Positions 8,498 to 18,000 of a stretch of 64,000 nucleotides of DNA are shown here, one piece after another. The position numbers were made by a program, and so were the translations under genes. Origin of the DNA: Acidimicrobiales bacterium (lineage in GTDB: Bacteria; Actinomycetota; Acidimicrobiia; Acidimicrobiales; Poriferisodalaceae); NCBI GenBank assembly GCA_041394185.1, contig JAWKIQ010000001.1, forward strand, positions 372,001 through 436,000, written 5' to 3'. The notes under the pieces were generated by a model. The model saw only the letters and a list, made by a program, of their open reading frames with translations. It had not been told where the DNA came from and searched no databases. Each line of letters begins with the position of its first letter. The stretch's first letter is position 1.

Positions 8498-9469
8498 ATG
8501 CCCCGACTGCGATGGCCAGGTGTCGGCGTCGTCGTGTTGAGTGCGGCTCTGGTGGCGTCGGCGTGTGGTGACGACACCAGCGAGCAGGCCCAGCCCCAAG
8601 GTGTGCCGGTGGTCGTGGTGACCACCGGCATCTGGGCCGATGTGGTGGACAACATCGCATGTCAGGGAGGGGTGAGGATCGAACAGTTGGTGCCTACCGG
8701 TGGCGATCCGCACTCGTATGAACCCTCGATGGCCGATCGGGCCACGACGGAAGATGCCGTGCTGGTGGTGGCCAACGGTTTGGCGCTGGAGGAGGGGCTC
8801 GACGACACCCTCGATGCGGTCGAGGGCGACGGCACCCCGGTGTTTCGGGTCGCCGAGCACGTCGATGCCATCGAATACGCGGGTGGCCACGACGACGAGC
8901 ACGATGACCACGCCGAAGACGACCCGCACGGGCACGAGGGCGACGATCCGCACGTGTGGTTCGACCCCATCCGTGTAGCTGGGGTGCTTCCCGAGCTGGG
9001 CGACGAACTCGCGGCCCGGGCGGGCCTCGACGCAGGTGAAGTCGCCGATTGCGTCGATCGGTACGCCTCGGCCCTCGCCGAGGTCGACGCCGAAATATCG
9101 GCATTGGTCCAGTCGATCCCCGCCGAGAACCGCAAGCTGGTGACCAGCCACGACTCGCTGGGTTATTTCGCCGACCGCTACGGATTCGATCTGGTTGCGA
9201 CGGTGAGTCCAGCGTCGTCTGGACTCGCCGAGATGGACCTGCGGCACCTCGACGAACTGAAGCAGGTCCTAGAGGCCACTGGGGTGCGTGCCATCTTCGC
9301 CGAAACCCAGCACTCGTCAGATGATGCCGAGACGCTGGCCGATCAGCTGGAGGGTGTCGAGGTCGTCACCCTGTACACGGGCAGCCTCGGTGAGCCGGGG
9401 TCGGGCGCCGACACCTACATCGGGCTGCTGCGCACCAACGCAACGCTGATCGCGGAAGCGCTCGCCTAG
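8498..9469 (+). CDS. Metal ABC transporter substrate-binding lipoprotein (ZnuA/TroA-like)
   Basis: 323 residues. A signal peptide ends in the lipobox LVASAC (Cys23). This is followed by the cluster 9 fold: a VVTTGIWADVV start, the conserved GGDPHSYEPS, a long His/Asp-rich metal loop around residues 130-150, DPHVWFDPI, and FAETQHSSDDAETLAD near the end. Such lipoproteins capture Zn2+ or Mn2+ outside the membrane; the His-rich loop favours zinc. The ATP-binding and permease genes are missing from this window. AAGGAG lies six bases before the ATG. Probable control is through the Fur-type box at 8423-8437. Confidence 0.88.
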   Translation: MPRLRWPGVGVVVLSAALVASACGDDTSEQAQPQGVPVVVVTTGIWADVVDNIACQGGVRIEQLVPTGGDPHSYEPSMADRATTEDAVLVVANGLALEEGLDDTLDAVEGDGTPVFRVAEHVDAIEYAGGHDDEHDDHAEDDPHGHEGDDPHVWFDPIRVAGVLPELGDELAARAGLDAGEVADCVDRYASALAEVDAEISALVQSIPAENRKLVTSHDSLGYFADRYGFDLVATVSPASSGLAEMDLRHLDELKQVLEATGVRAIFAETQHSSDDAETLADQLEGVEVVTLYTGSLGEPGSGADTYIGLLRTNATLIAEALA

Positions 9470-9544
9470 CCGCGACGCGGGCTGGGGGCACAACCCCAAC
9501 GGCAGCTACCTTCGCGAGACGAGACAGCTATCTAGGGGACGGTC

Positions 9545-10348
9545 ATGGACCTTCAAGGGATTCGGGCGGCGATTGTCGGCGGAGCGAGCGGGATGGCACG
9601 AGCCACCGCAGTGCGAATCGTCAACGGAGGTGGCAAGGTCGCCATCTTGGACCGCGAGGAATCGGCCGGCGCCGAGGTGGCTGCCGAGCTGGGTGGCACC
9701 TGGCATCCCTGCAACGTGCTCGATTTCGAGGGCATAGAGCTGGTGTTGGGAGAGGCCGTCGCAGCCCTCGGTGGGTTGGACGTGGGCGTCAACACGGCGG
9801 GCGGTGGCAAGGCCGGGCGAACCCTTGGCAAGGACGGCCCCTTCTCGCTCGATGACTTCCGTTACGTGGTCGACCTGAACCTGATTGCATCGTTCAACCT
9901 GAACCGGCTGATGGCCTCCCACATGGCCAACAACGAACCGAACGAAGACGGCGAACGCGGTGTCATGATCAACACCGCTTCGATCGCTGCGTTCGAGGGT
10001 CAGATCGGTCAGGTGGCGTACACGGCCGCCAAGGCGGGCATCGCCGGCATGACCCTGACCATGGCGCGCGATCTGGGTTCGTTGGGCATAAGGGTGATGA
10101 CCATCGCCCCCAGCCTCTTTCACACCGGCCTCACCCAATGGATGCCAGAGGAACGGGCCGAGAGCCTTGTGGTCGACGCCGCGTTCCCCAAGCGGATGGG
10201 CAGGCCCGACGAGTTTGCCCGCCTGGCGATCTCGATAATCGAGAACCCCATGCTGAACGGCGGCACCATCCGCCTGGACGCGGGTCAGCGGTTCGGTCCA
10301 AAGGTGGGCGGGCCCAAGGTCACCCGGCCTTCATCCAACCAGCGTTAG
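9545..10348 (+). CDS. SDR resembling type II 3-hydroxyacyl-CoA dehydrogenase (HSD10)
   Basis: 267 residues. VGGASGMARATA is the glycine motif, NTAGGGK corresponds to NNAG, Ser lies in NTASIAAFEGQ and the catalytic pair is YTAAKAG. Segments GERGVMINTASIAAFEGQIG and MTLTMARDLGSLGIRVMTIA strongly resemble HSD10/17-beta-HSD type 10 enzymes, which oxidise 3-hydroxyacyl-CoA or steroids with NAD+. It precedes the sulfotransferase/aminotransferase fusion by 47 bases on the same strand. Confidence 0.85.
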   Translation: MDLQGIRAAIVGGASGMARATAVRIVNGGGKVAILDREESAGAEVAAELGGTWHPCNVLDFEGIELVLGEAVAALGGLDVGVNTAGGGKAGRTLGKDGPFSLDDFRYVVDLNLIASFNLNRLMASHMANNEPNEDGERGVMINTASIAAFEGQIGQVAYTAAKAGIAGMTLTMARDLGSLGIRVMTIAPSLFHTGLTQWMPEERAESLVVDAAFPKRMGRPDEFARLAISIIENPMLNGGTIRLDAGQRFGPKVGGPKVTRPSSNQR

Positions 10349-10395
10349 CCGGCCGGCATCTCGCAACCGGGCCGGCGCGGTACCTTTCGCGTCAC

Positions 10396-12369
10396 ATGAT
10401 CATCGTGCATGCGGGCATGCCCAAAACCGGAACCACTGCGCTTCAGGACGCGCTTTGCGCCAACCGTGATCAACTGCGCGACGCCGGCATCGACTATCCG
10501 GCTCTTTGGGGCGGCGAGGTCGAAGGCCACCACGACATCGGGCGCCGCCTGCTGGAAGACGACCTGTCGATCGTCGAGGAGATCCGAGAACGGCATACTC
10601 CCGGCCTCGATCTGGTGCTTTCCACAGAGACGCTCTCGAACCTGTTCACCGTGGAGCACCGCGATCGGCTGGTTGCGTTCCTGCGGGGTCTCGAAGCGAT
10701 CGACTCGGTTCATCTGATCGTGTGTTTGAGGCGCATGGACGAGTTTCTCGAAGCGATGTACCTGCAACATGTGCGTCTGGGCCTCGATACGGGCACGGTC
10801 AACCAGTACATGGAGCCGCGAGTCGACTGGGCGCAAGAGGTCATCGGCGAACTAGCGCGCCTTCGGGCCGACCCTCCGGTGCATCGCACGACGATGTTGG
10901 CGTTGGTGCCTGGCGTCGACACCGTCGCCGAGGTGGCCGCAGCGATGGGAGTGCCAGCACAGCTCGCACGCAGCGATCGGGCCCGGAGAAATCGACGCCT
11001 CGGGCTGAGGGCCACCGTGGCACTGGCGCACGTCGACCTGGTCTCGGAACGAATTGGTGCGGCCATCAGCATCGACCAACTGCGAACTGCGTTCGAGTCG
11101 GGCCTGATCGACCTCGTCGACGACCCGCGCGACCTCCACGTGGTCCCGCGAGACCTGGCGGTTGAGGTGTTCCTCGGTTCGATGCGGGCCGCGCGTGTGG
11201 GAGGTCTGGACGTCTATAGCGATGCATACCTGCACGATCTGGTCGACGACAGTCCGCATCACGATCTGGACCCCAGTCTTTTGACCGACGACGACATGAG
11301 GCGCATTGAGGCCGGGCTCGGTCTTGGGTCGGGGCCGGCGAAGCGGGTCGCCAGCCGCGCAGCACCCGGGGTGGTGTATCTGGACACCGCCAGCGTCGGA
11401 GTTCCGCCCGCTGCCGCCGTCGAGGCGCTGCGACGCGGCGTCGACGCGTGGGCCGTTGGCGCAGCGATGCCACCCGACTACGACGAAGCGATCGAGCGCA
11501 GCCGGTCTGCCTACGCTCGAATTGTCGGCTGCGAACCCGATTGGGTTGCGATACCGACGCCGGTGTCGGTGGCAACCGCTCAAGCCAAGACTGCACTTCG
11601 TCCAGGCGACAAGGTGCTGTTGGCCGAGGAGGACTTCACCTCGGTGCTCTTCCCGTTCTTGGCCGACCCCACGATCGAGTCGGTAGTCGTGCCACTCGAC
11701 CTTCTTGTCGAACGGATCGACGACGACATCGCCATGGTGGCAGTCAGCGCGGTCCAGTCGGCCGACGGTCGTATCGCCGACCTCGACCGGTTGGCCGCCG
11801 CATGCAGGGCCACCGGCGCCATCTCGTACGTGGACACAACGCAGGCGTCTGGCTGGCTCGACTTCGACGCATCGCGGTTCGATCTGACCGCCGCGGGTGC
11901 CTACAAGTGGTTGATGTGCCCTCGCGGGGTGGGGTTCTTGACCGTCAACCCTCGGGTAGGCGAGCGAATGGCGGCGCTGGCGCCGGGTTGGTACTCCGGT
12001 GAGCAGCCGTGGCAGACCGTCTATCGGCCGCCATATCGAGCCGCATCGAACGCCAGAAAGTTCGACGTATCGCCGGCCTGGCTGCCCTTCGTCGGGGCTG
12101 CGCCGGCCCTCGAAATGCTGGCCGACATCGGGCCCGCAGCGGTGGGCCGACACGGAATCGACTTGGCCAACCGATTCCGCTCGGAGCTGGGCCTCGCTGC
12201 CGGGGCCAGCCCCATAGTCAGCCTCGACCTGACCACCGCTCAGGTCGAACGGCTGCGGCTGGCGGGTGTTCGATTCGCGTCCAGAGACGGCCGCAGCCGG
12301 TTCTCGTTTCACCTGTGCAACACCCAGATGGACGTCGACTCGGCCCTCGACGCGATACTGGTGGAATGA
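10396..12369 (+). CDS. Two-domain fusion: sulfotransferase-like P-loop domain + class V aminotransferase
   Basis: 657 residues in one uninterrupted frame. Residues 1 to about 310 look like a sulfotransferase-type P-loop domain: HAGMPKTGTTALQDAL resembles the 5'-phosphosulfate loop of PAPS enzymes, and LIVCLRRMDEFLEAMYLQHV the 'R-x-x-x' segment used for 3'-phosphate binding. From about 325 to the end is a class V PLP aminotransferase/cysteine desulfurase fold: VVYLDTASVGVPP, YVDTTQASGW with the PLP-binding Asp, and AGAYKWLMCPRG with the Schiff-base Lys504. The first ATG with a good domain start is at 10396; no stop or convincing internal ribosome site separates the halves. It overlaps the next SDR by 4 bases (ATGA). 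The substrate is unknown. Confidence 0.82.
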   Translation: MIIVHAGMPKTGTTALQDALCANRDQLRDAGIDYPALWGGEVEGHHDIGRRLLEDDLSIVEEIRERHTPGLDLVLSTETLSNLFTVEHRDRLVAFLRGLEAIDSVHLIVCLRRMDEFLEAMYLQHVRLGLDTGTVNQYMEPRVDWAQEVIGELARLRADPPVHRTTMLALVPGVDTVAEVAAAMGVPAQLARSDRARRNRRLGLRATVALAHVDLVSERIGAAISIDQLRTAFESGLIDLVDDPRDLHVVPRDLAVEVFLGSMRAARVGGLDVYSDAYLHDLVDDSPHHDLDPSLLTDDDMRRIEAGLGLGSGPAKRVASRAAPGVVYLDTASVGVPPAAAVEALRRGVDAWAVGAAMPPDYDEAIERSRSAYARIVGCEPDWVAIPTPVSVATAQAKTALRPGDKVLLAEEDFTSVLFPFLADPTIESVVVPLDLLVERIDDDIAMVAVSAVQSADGRIADLDRLAAACRATGAISYVDTTQASGWLDFDASRFDLTAAGAYKWLMCPRGVGFLTVNPRVGERMAALAPGWYSGEQPWQTVYRPPYRAASNARKFDVSPAWLPFVGAAPALEMLADIGPAAVGRHGIDLANRFRSELGLAAGASPIVSLDLTTAQVERLRLAGVRFASRDGRSRFSFHLCNTQMDVDSALDAILVE

Positions 12370-13184
12370 ATCAGCCAGAAAGCTTCTCGGTCGGTGATCT
12401 GTTCTCGGTGAAGGACAAGGTCGTGGTGGTCACCGGTGGGTCCCGTGGAATCGGCGAGATGATCGCCGCCGGTTTTGTGGCCAACGGCGCCAAGGTCTAC
12501 ATCAGCTCGCGCAAGGCCGAGGTGTGCGACGCGACGGCGCAGCGGCTCAGCGAACAGTACGGCGGAACCTGTGTGTCGATTCCGGCCAACCTGGCCGACC
12601 TCGCCGGCATCGACTCGTTCGTGTCGTCGTTCACCGACAGCGAGACCAAGCTCGACGTGCTGGTCAACAACGCCGGTGTTTCCTGGGGTGCCCCCATCGA
12701 CGAGTTCCCCGAGGTTGGCTGGGACAAGGTCATGGACACCAACGTCAAGGGTGTCTTCTTCCTGACCCAGCGTTTGCTGCCTCAGCTCGAAGCTGCAGCG
12801 ACCGCCGAAGACCCGGCGCGGGTCATCAACATCGGTTCCATCGACGGGATCCGCACCCCGATATTCGACAACTTCTCGTATGGTCCGTCGAAGGCCGCGG
12901 TGCACGCCCTGACCCGCCAGATGGCGGCCTCGCTGGTGAAGCGCAACATCCTGGTGAACGCCATAGCGCCAGGACCTTTCCCGACATGGATGCTCAGCAC
13001 CGGTATCGGGGGCGGGGGCGACGTCGAGGCCACCGACTGGGAACGCTTCGGCAAGACAATGGGTCGTGGCCGCGTCGGCACACCGCAAGACATCGCCGGC
13101 CTGGCGATCTATCTGGCGTCGCGCGCCGGTGCATTCACCGTGGGTGACGTCATCACCTGCGACGGCGGCATCGCTGTGTCGTAG
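12366..13184 (+). CDS. Short-chain dehydrogenase/reductase
   Basis: 272 residues. TGGSRGIG is the cofactor motif, LVNNAGVSWG follows, Ser lies in NIGSIDG and the catalytic pair is YGPSKAAVH. The C-terminal VGDVITCDGGIAVS is typical of classical SDRs. The N-terminal FSVKDKVVVVTGGSRGIG resembles gluconate 5-dehydrogenase/rhamnolipid RhlG-like reductases. Its ATG overlaps the stop of the fusion gene (ATGA at 12366-12369), so the two are translationally coupled and probably act in one pathway. Confidence 0.87.
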   Translation: MNQPESFSVGDLFSVKDKVVVVTGGSRGIGEMIAAGFVANGAKVYISSRKAEVCDATAQRLSEQYGGTCVSIPANLADLAGIDSFVSSFTDSETKLDVLVNNAGVSWGAPIDEFPEVGWDKVMDTNVKGVFFLTQRLLPQLEAAATAEDPARVINIGSIDGIRTPIFDNFSYGPSKAAVHALTRQMAASLVKRNILVNAIAPGPFPTWMLSTGIGGGGDVEATDWERFGKTMGRGRVGTPQDIAGLAIYLASRAGAFTVGDVITCDGGIAVS

Positions 13185-13194
13185 AGCGCAACCC

Positions 13195-14517
13195 CTACTT
13201 GCGGCGGACCTGGACTGGTAGTTCGGAGTAGCCCTTGACGAATGATGAGAGGACTCGTTTGGGTTCGTCTTGGACTTCGATGCGTTCGAAGCGTTGGAGG
13301 ATTTCTTCCCAGAGGACGCGGAGTTGGAGTTCGGCGAGGCGGCTGCCCATGCAGAAGTGGATGCCGTAGCCGAATGAGAGGTGGCGGTCTGCGTTGGGGC
13401 GTTCGATGTCGATGATGTTTGCGGTGTCGCCGAAGACGTCTTCGTCGCGGTTGGCAGAGACGTACCACATGAGTACTTGGTCGTCTTTTTTGATCTGCTT
13501 TCCGCGGAACTCGACATCGTTGGTGGCGGTGCGGCGCATGTAAGACAGCGGCGTCTGCCAGCGGATGATCTCGGGCACCATGCTGGGGATCAGGTCGGGG
13601 TTGGCGATGAGCTTGTCGTATTGCTCGGGGAACTTGTTGAGCCCGTAGACGCTGCCCGACATGGTGTTGCGGGTGGTGTCGTTGCCGCCGATGATCAGCA
13701 GCAGCAGGTTGCCCAGATGGGCGATGGTGGGCATGTCCTTGGTGGCATCGCCGTGCACCAGCATCGACACCAGGTCATAGCCGGGGTTCTCGCGGCGCTC
13801 GGCCCACAGGCGCTCGAAGTAGTGGACACACTCCATCATCTCGTCGCGCTTTTGTTGCTGCGACTCGACGAGGCCGCCCGGCTCGGGGATGGCGAACGTG
13901 ATGTCAGACCAACGGGTCAGCTTGCGGCGGTCTTCGAACGGGAAGTCGAACAGCGTCGCCAGCATCATGGTGGTCAGCTCGACCGAGACCAGGTCGACCC
14001 AGTTGAAGGTCTCGCCCTCGGGCAGCGAATCGAGAACACCGATGGTGCGCTCGCGAATGAGCGGCTCGACATTGCGAAGGTTGGCCGGAGCTGCGACCGA
14101 ACGCACGGTGTTGCGCTGGGCATTGTGCTCTGGTGGGTCCATCGAGATGAACGAGGTCAGGGACACCTGCGGGTTGTCGCGCACCCATTGGGCAGGTGCG
14201 CCCAGCGTGATGCCCATGGCCGACGAGAAGTTCTTCCAGTCGCCGTCGATCTCCTTGACGTCTTCGTACTTGGTGATCGACCAGTAGCGGCCTGCGGTTT
14301 CGATCTCGTTGAAGTGCACTGGGTCTTCGGCCCGAAGACGAGCGAAGTGATCCTGCCAGCGGTCTTCGGCGAACAGGTGCGCGTTGGCCGGGTTGATGTC
14401 TTCTAGCGCCAGTTGATCGGCAGCGGGAACGTTGGCTCCCTTTTCTGCCATCTCTTGTTCCGGGGTGCGGAACTCGCCCGCTGGCCAGCCGAGGCGGTCT
14501 TCGGTGGTTTCGGTCAT
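13195..14517 (-). CDS. Cytochrome P450, CYP153-like
   Basis: A 440-residue soluble bacterial P450. The I-helix oxygen-activation motif GGNDTTRN, the K-helix EIIR (ExxR) and the heme-binding loop FGYGIHFCMGSRLAE with the thiolate Cys are all present. The sequence after the Cys (AELQLRVLWEEIL) resembles CYP153 alkane hydroxylases, although related actinobacterial P450s share it. Electrons would come from a ferredoxin and reductase that are not in the window. It converges on the preceding SDR with a 10-base gap, and its N-terminal extension of about 40 residues is typical of this group. Confidence 0.92.
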   Translation of the reverse strand: MTETTEDRLGWPAGEFRTPEQEMAEKGANVPAADQLALEDINPANAHLFAEDRWQDHFARLRAEDPVHFNEIETAGRYWSITKYEDVKEIDGDWKNFSSAMGITLGAPAQWVRDNPQVSLTSFISMDPPEHNAQRNTVRSVAAPANLRNVEPLIRERTIGVLDSLPEGETFNWVDLVSVELTTMMLATLFDFPFEDRRKLTRWSDITFAIPEPGGLVESQQQKRDEMMECVHYFERLWAERRENPGYDLVSMLVHGDATKDMPTIAHLGNLLLLIIGGNDTTRNTMSGSVYGLNKFPEQYDKLIANPDLIPSMVPEIIRWQTPLSYMRRTATNDVEFRGKQIKKDDQVLMWYVSANRDEDVFGDTANIIDIERPNADRHLSFGYGIHFCMGSRLAELQLRVLWEEILQRFERIEVQDEPKRVLSSFVKGYSELPVQVRRK

Positions 14518-14602
14518 TGGGTGGGCCTCCGGTTCGTGAGACGATCGGATCGATTTCGTCTCATCAGATCATCCTAAAGGAATCGGTGGCCCAGGGGGAG
14601 AC

Positions 14603-14905
14603 TCAGTCGGCTGCTGGGTCTTGATGGCCGATCGCGTCGATGAGGTCCTCGATGTCGTGATGCTGCTCGAGCGGATGTCGAAGCGGATGGCCCGCGTTGA
14701 CCACGTATCGGTTGCGCCTGCCTTCGCGCTCGCGCACGACATAGCCGTCGTGCTCGAGGTCGTCGATGATCTGCGAGGCGGTGCGTTCGGTGATGCCCAC
14801 CAGGTCGGCGATCTCGCGCAGCCGTAGGTCGGGCGTTCGTGCGATGGCCAGCATCACGTGGGCGTGGTTGGTGAGGAACGTCCAGGATCGCCGTTCTGTC
14901 TCCAT
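14603..14905 (-). CDS. Small winged-helix (MarR/ArsR-type) transcriptional regulator
   Basis: 100 residues: HAHVMLAIARTPDLRLREIADLVGITERTA forms the helix-turn-helix, followed by the wing DGYVVREREGRRNRYVV. The C-terminus is short and lacks Cys metal sites. The ATG at 14905 was chosen because the in-frame upstream extension is not protein-like. It is divergent from dabBA, and the 115 bases between them contain repeats that could be its operators, so it is the likely regulator of the carbon-pump operon. Confidence 0.82.
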   Translation of the reverse strand: METERRSWTFLTNHAHVMLAIARTPDLRLREIADLVGITERTASQIIDDLEHDGYVVREREGRRNRYVVNAGHPLRHPLEQHHDIEDLIDAIGHQDPAAD

Positions 14906-14935
14906 GTTGGAACGGTAACAACAAATCTTGAATAT

Positions 14936-14959
14936 CAATACAGGAGTTGCAATACAGGA
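14936..14959 (+). repeat. Direct repeat in the dabBA/regulator intergenic region
   Basis: CAATACAGGA occurs at 14936-14945 and again at 14950-14959, start-to-start spacing 14 bases, in an unusually AT-rich stretch. The second copy runs into the inverted repeat at 14956-14971. It is a candidate binding site for the divergent winged-helix regulator. Confidence 0.5.
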
Positions 14960-14971
14960 AATGAATTTCCT
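14956..14971. promoter_or_regulatory. Perfect inverted repeat, candidate operator of dabBA
   Basis: AGGAAAT-GA-ATTTCCT is a perfect 7-2-7 palindrome about 50 bases upstream of the dabBA start. Dimeric winged-helix regulators bind sites of this size; binding by the adjacent regulator is inferred from position only. Confidence 0.5.
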
Positions 14972-15020
14972 ATGATGATCCTGCAGTGCCGATCCCGACC
15001 CACGACGCTCGGAGAACCCC

Positions 15021-18000
15021 ATGACCACCCTGATCCTGCTGATGCTGGTGATTCCGCCCGCCGCCGGCGCCGTCGTTGCGCTCGTTCGTCGCGGATCCGA
15101 CAGGGCGGCTCGGGCGGTGATCGCCGGCGCAGTGGTGTCGACAGCGGCCGCAGCTGCGGGTGTGGTGGCTGTGGGACGCGAGCCCGGCGGCGAGATCGCA
15201 GCCATGGGGTTGAGCCTCGACCGCCCCATGTCGTTGCTGGCGCTGGTCGTGGCCGCCACAGCGTCGGTGGTCGCCGGCTTCACCGGCCGCAACCTCGACC
15301 CCGAGCCTCGAACGGTGCGGTTCTTCGCTGCCATCGGAGTGTTGGTGTCGGCGTCGTTGCTGGCCCTGACATCGGCCGGCCCGGTAGGTCTGGCAGTTGG
15401 ATGGGTGTTGTCTGGCTGGGCGCTGGTGGACATGGTCGGCCATCAGCAAGGTTGGGCCCCGGTGGCCAAGGCGCGCCGGCGAATCGTCGTGTCGTTGGCC
15501 GTGGGAGATGTTGCCCTGATCTCGGCCGTGCTGATAGCAGCCGCCCATGGAGCCAACGGCGCGTGGTTTGGCGCAGAGATGCGGGCCGAGCTGGCGGGCG
15601 CAACGGTCGCAGGCGTGGAGGCGACCCATGTGGTAGCCGTTCTACTGGTCGTCGCCGGCCTGTCGCGTTCGGCGCTGTTCCCATTCCATCGGTGGCTCGA
15701 GGGCACCCTGGTGGCCCCCACGCCAGTTTCGGCACTGGTTCACGCGGGCCTGGTGAGCGGTGCGGGCATATTGCTGATTCGTACCCACGAGGTGTTTCTG
15801 GCGTCGCAGCCCGCTCTGTACTCGGCCTTTGCCGCCGGTGTGGTCACCATCTTGATCGCCGGCCGGATAGCTGCCGGGCGGCCCGACGCAAAGGGATCGC
15901 TGGCCTGGTCGACGGTTGGTCAGATGGCTTTCATGGTCGTGCAGTGCGCGGTGGGAGCCTTCAGCAGCGCAGTTGTGCACATCGCCGGTCACGGCATGTA
16001 CAAGGCCGCCCAGTTCCTCGGAGCGGGCGACACGGTCTCGGCGACACTTCGGGCCAAACGGTCACCGGTGGCGCGTGACTCGGTTGGGGCCACCGCGCGA
16101 GTGGTGACATTGGTGGTGGTTCCGACTGCAGCGGTGGGGCTGGCCGCTTGGTTGGTCACGCCTCAACTCGGCGATGCCGGTCTGCTGGTGGTGGTGCTGT
16201 TCGCGTGGCTTTCGGTGATGCAGGCACTTCGCGGGTGGCTCGATCGCAACCCGCTGGCGTCAGCGGCCACGGTCGCCATCGGAACGGTCGCCTCGTTCGC
16301 AGCCTCTTTTGCCTACTTCGGCGCACTGAACGCGCTGGAGAGCTTCATGAAGCCGAGCCTGGCAGCCGAAGCCAGTGACGTTGGTGTGTGGGCGGTGCTT
16401 GCTGCGCTTGCCATCGCCGCGCCGGCCTCGCTGGTGATGGGTCGCCGGGCCGGGACCCAGGCGGTGGTCAGTCCGGCGCCCGACCCATCGACGGCGATCG
16501 ATCGGGCCCAGATCCGCTCGGACGTGGCCAAGGCGGCCTCGATCATCTCGCCCATGTGGCCCCTGTCTTCGTTTGTGGCCGTCAACCCCTTGACCGGTGT
16601 CGAGGCTCAGGGGTTCGAGAGCGCCACGGCTACGGCACGGCGCTGGTTGCGGGCCCGAACCCACCTGTCGCTTGCCCAATTCAGGCAAGACCACCAGGCG
16701 GGCCTCACCACCCTCGACGACCTCGGCTATGCCGTCAACCAGAGGTGTGTCGACGTGTGCGCAGGGCCACCGGTTCTGGTCGACGGCAGTTCGATAGGGC
16801 GAGACGAGATCATCACAACAGACCTCCTGCACGGTCCCGACACGCCCAGCGTCGAAGCCGCCCGCACCACCCTGGAACGTGCCGGACTGAGCGAACAGGC
16901 CGACAAGGCAGACACCATCGTCGCCGACCACCTGGCGCGCTACATGACCATGCCGACCGATTGCGCCGACTTCGTTTCGTACTTCGCGACGGCGGCTCGG
17001 GCCGACGCCAGGCTGCACCGGTTGGCAGGTGCACCCGGGCGGTCGTGGTTGACCGCCACCCTCGACCAGGGCAACGACCCAGCAATGCTCTTGGCCGCGG
17101 CCTTCGCAGCGATGCACATCGGTCCTGAGGCCAGGGTCGACGAGATGCGGGGTCTGTTGGCCCGGCTGAACGGGTGGGCCGGCCTGTCCAAGTGGCGCAA
17201 CGACTGGGCCGCCCCAGACGAAGAACGGCCTCGCCTGGCACCCATCGACGTCGTCGCCGCCCTGGCACTGACCGAGGCAGCGGTTGCAACGGGCATGTCG
17301 GTCGACTTCGACACCCAAGCCGAGCACGATCTGGACGAAGACGCACTGCTCGACGCCAGGGTTGCGGCGGTGGCTGCGATCCTCGCCCCGTCGCGGCAGG
17401 ACGCCAGCAGCCTTGAGGCGATCAGGGAAGTGCTGTCGGGGGTTTCGACCCACGAACGCCATCACATCTGGCTGATGGCCCAAGAACATCACTTCGACCG
17501 GCACCTGATCGCAAAGATCGACCGCATCGATCCCGGGCCTGGCACGACCAGGCCGGCGGCTCAGGCGGTGTTCTGCATCGATGTTCGTTCTGAGGGGCTC
17601 CGGCGCCACATCGAAGAACTGGGTTCGGCTGCGGGCACGCCGATCGAAACCATCGGGTTCGCCGGATTCTTCGGCGTGCCGCTGAAGGTGCGCAAGCTGG
17701 GCTGGGACCACGCCGAGGCCCGCTGCCCGGTGTTGGTCGCCCCGACCGTGGGTTTCTCGGAGCATCCTCACGTCGAATCGGTGGATGCCGCCGCGGGCAG
17801 GCTCGGCGCCGCCAGGGCCCGTGATGCCGTGCGTGCCGCACACTCCAAAGCCAAGAAGGGTCAGGGATCGGCGTTTGCAATGGCCGAGGCCGCCGGGTGG
17901 CTGGTGGGCCCGATGGCGGCCGCCAAGACGTTCGTTCCGCGCAAGGCCCAAGCCCCCAGCCCGCGGGCTTCCCGGGTGATTCCCGACGACGGCGTGCTGG

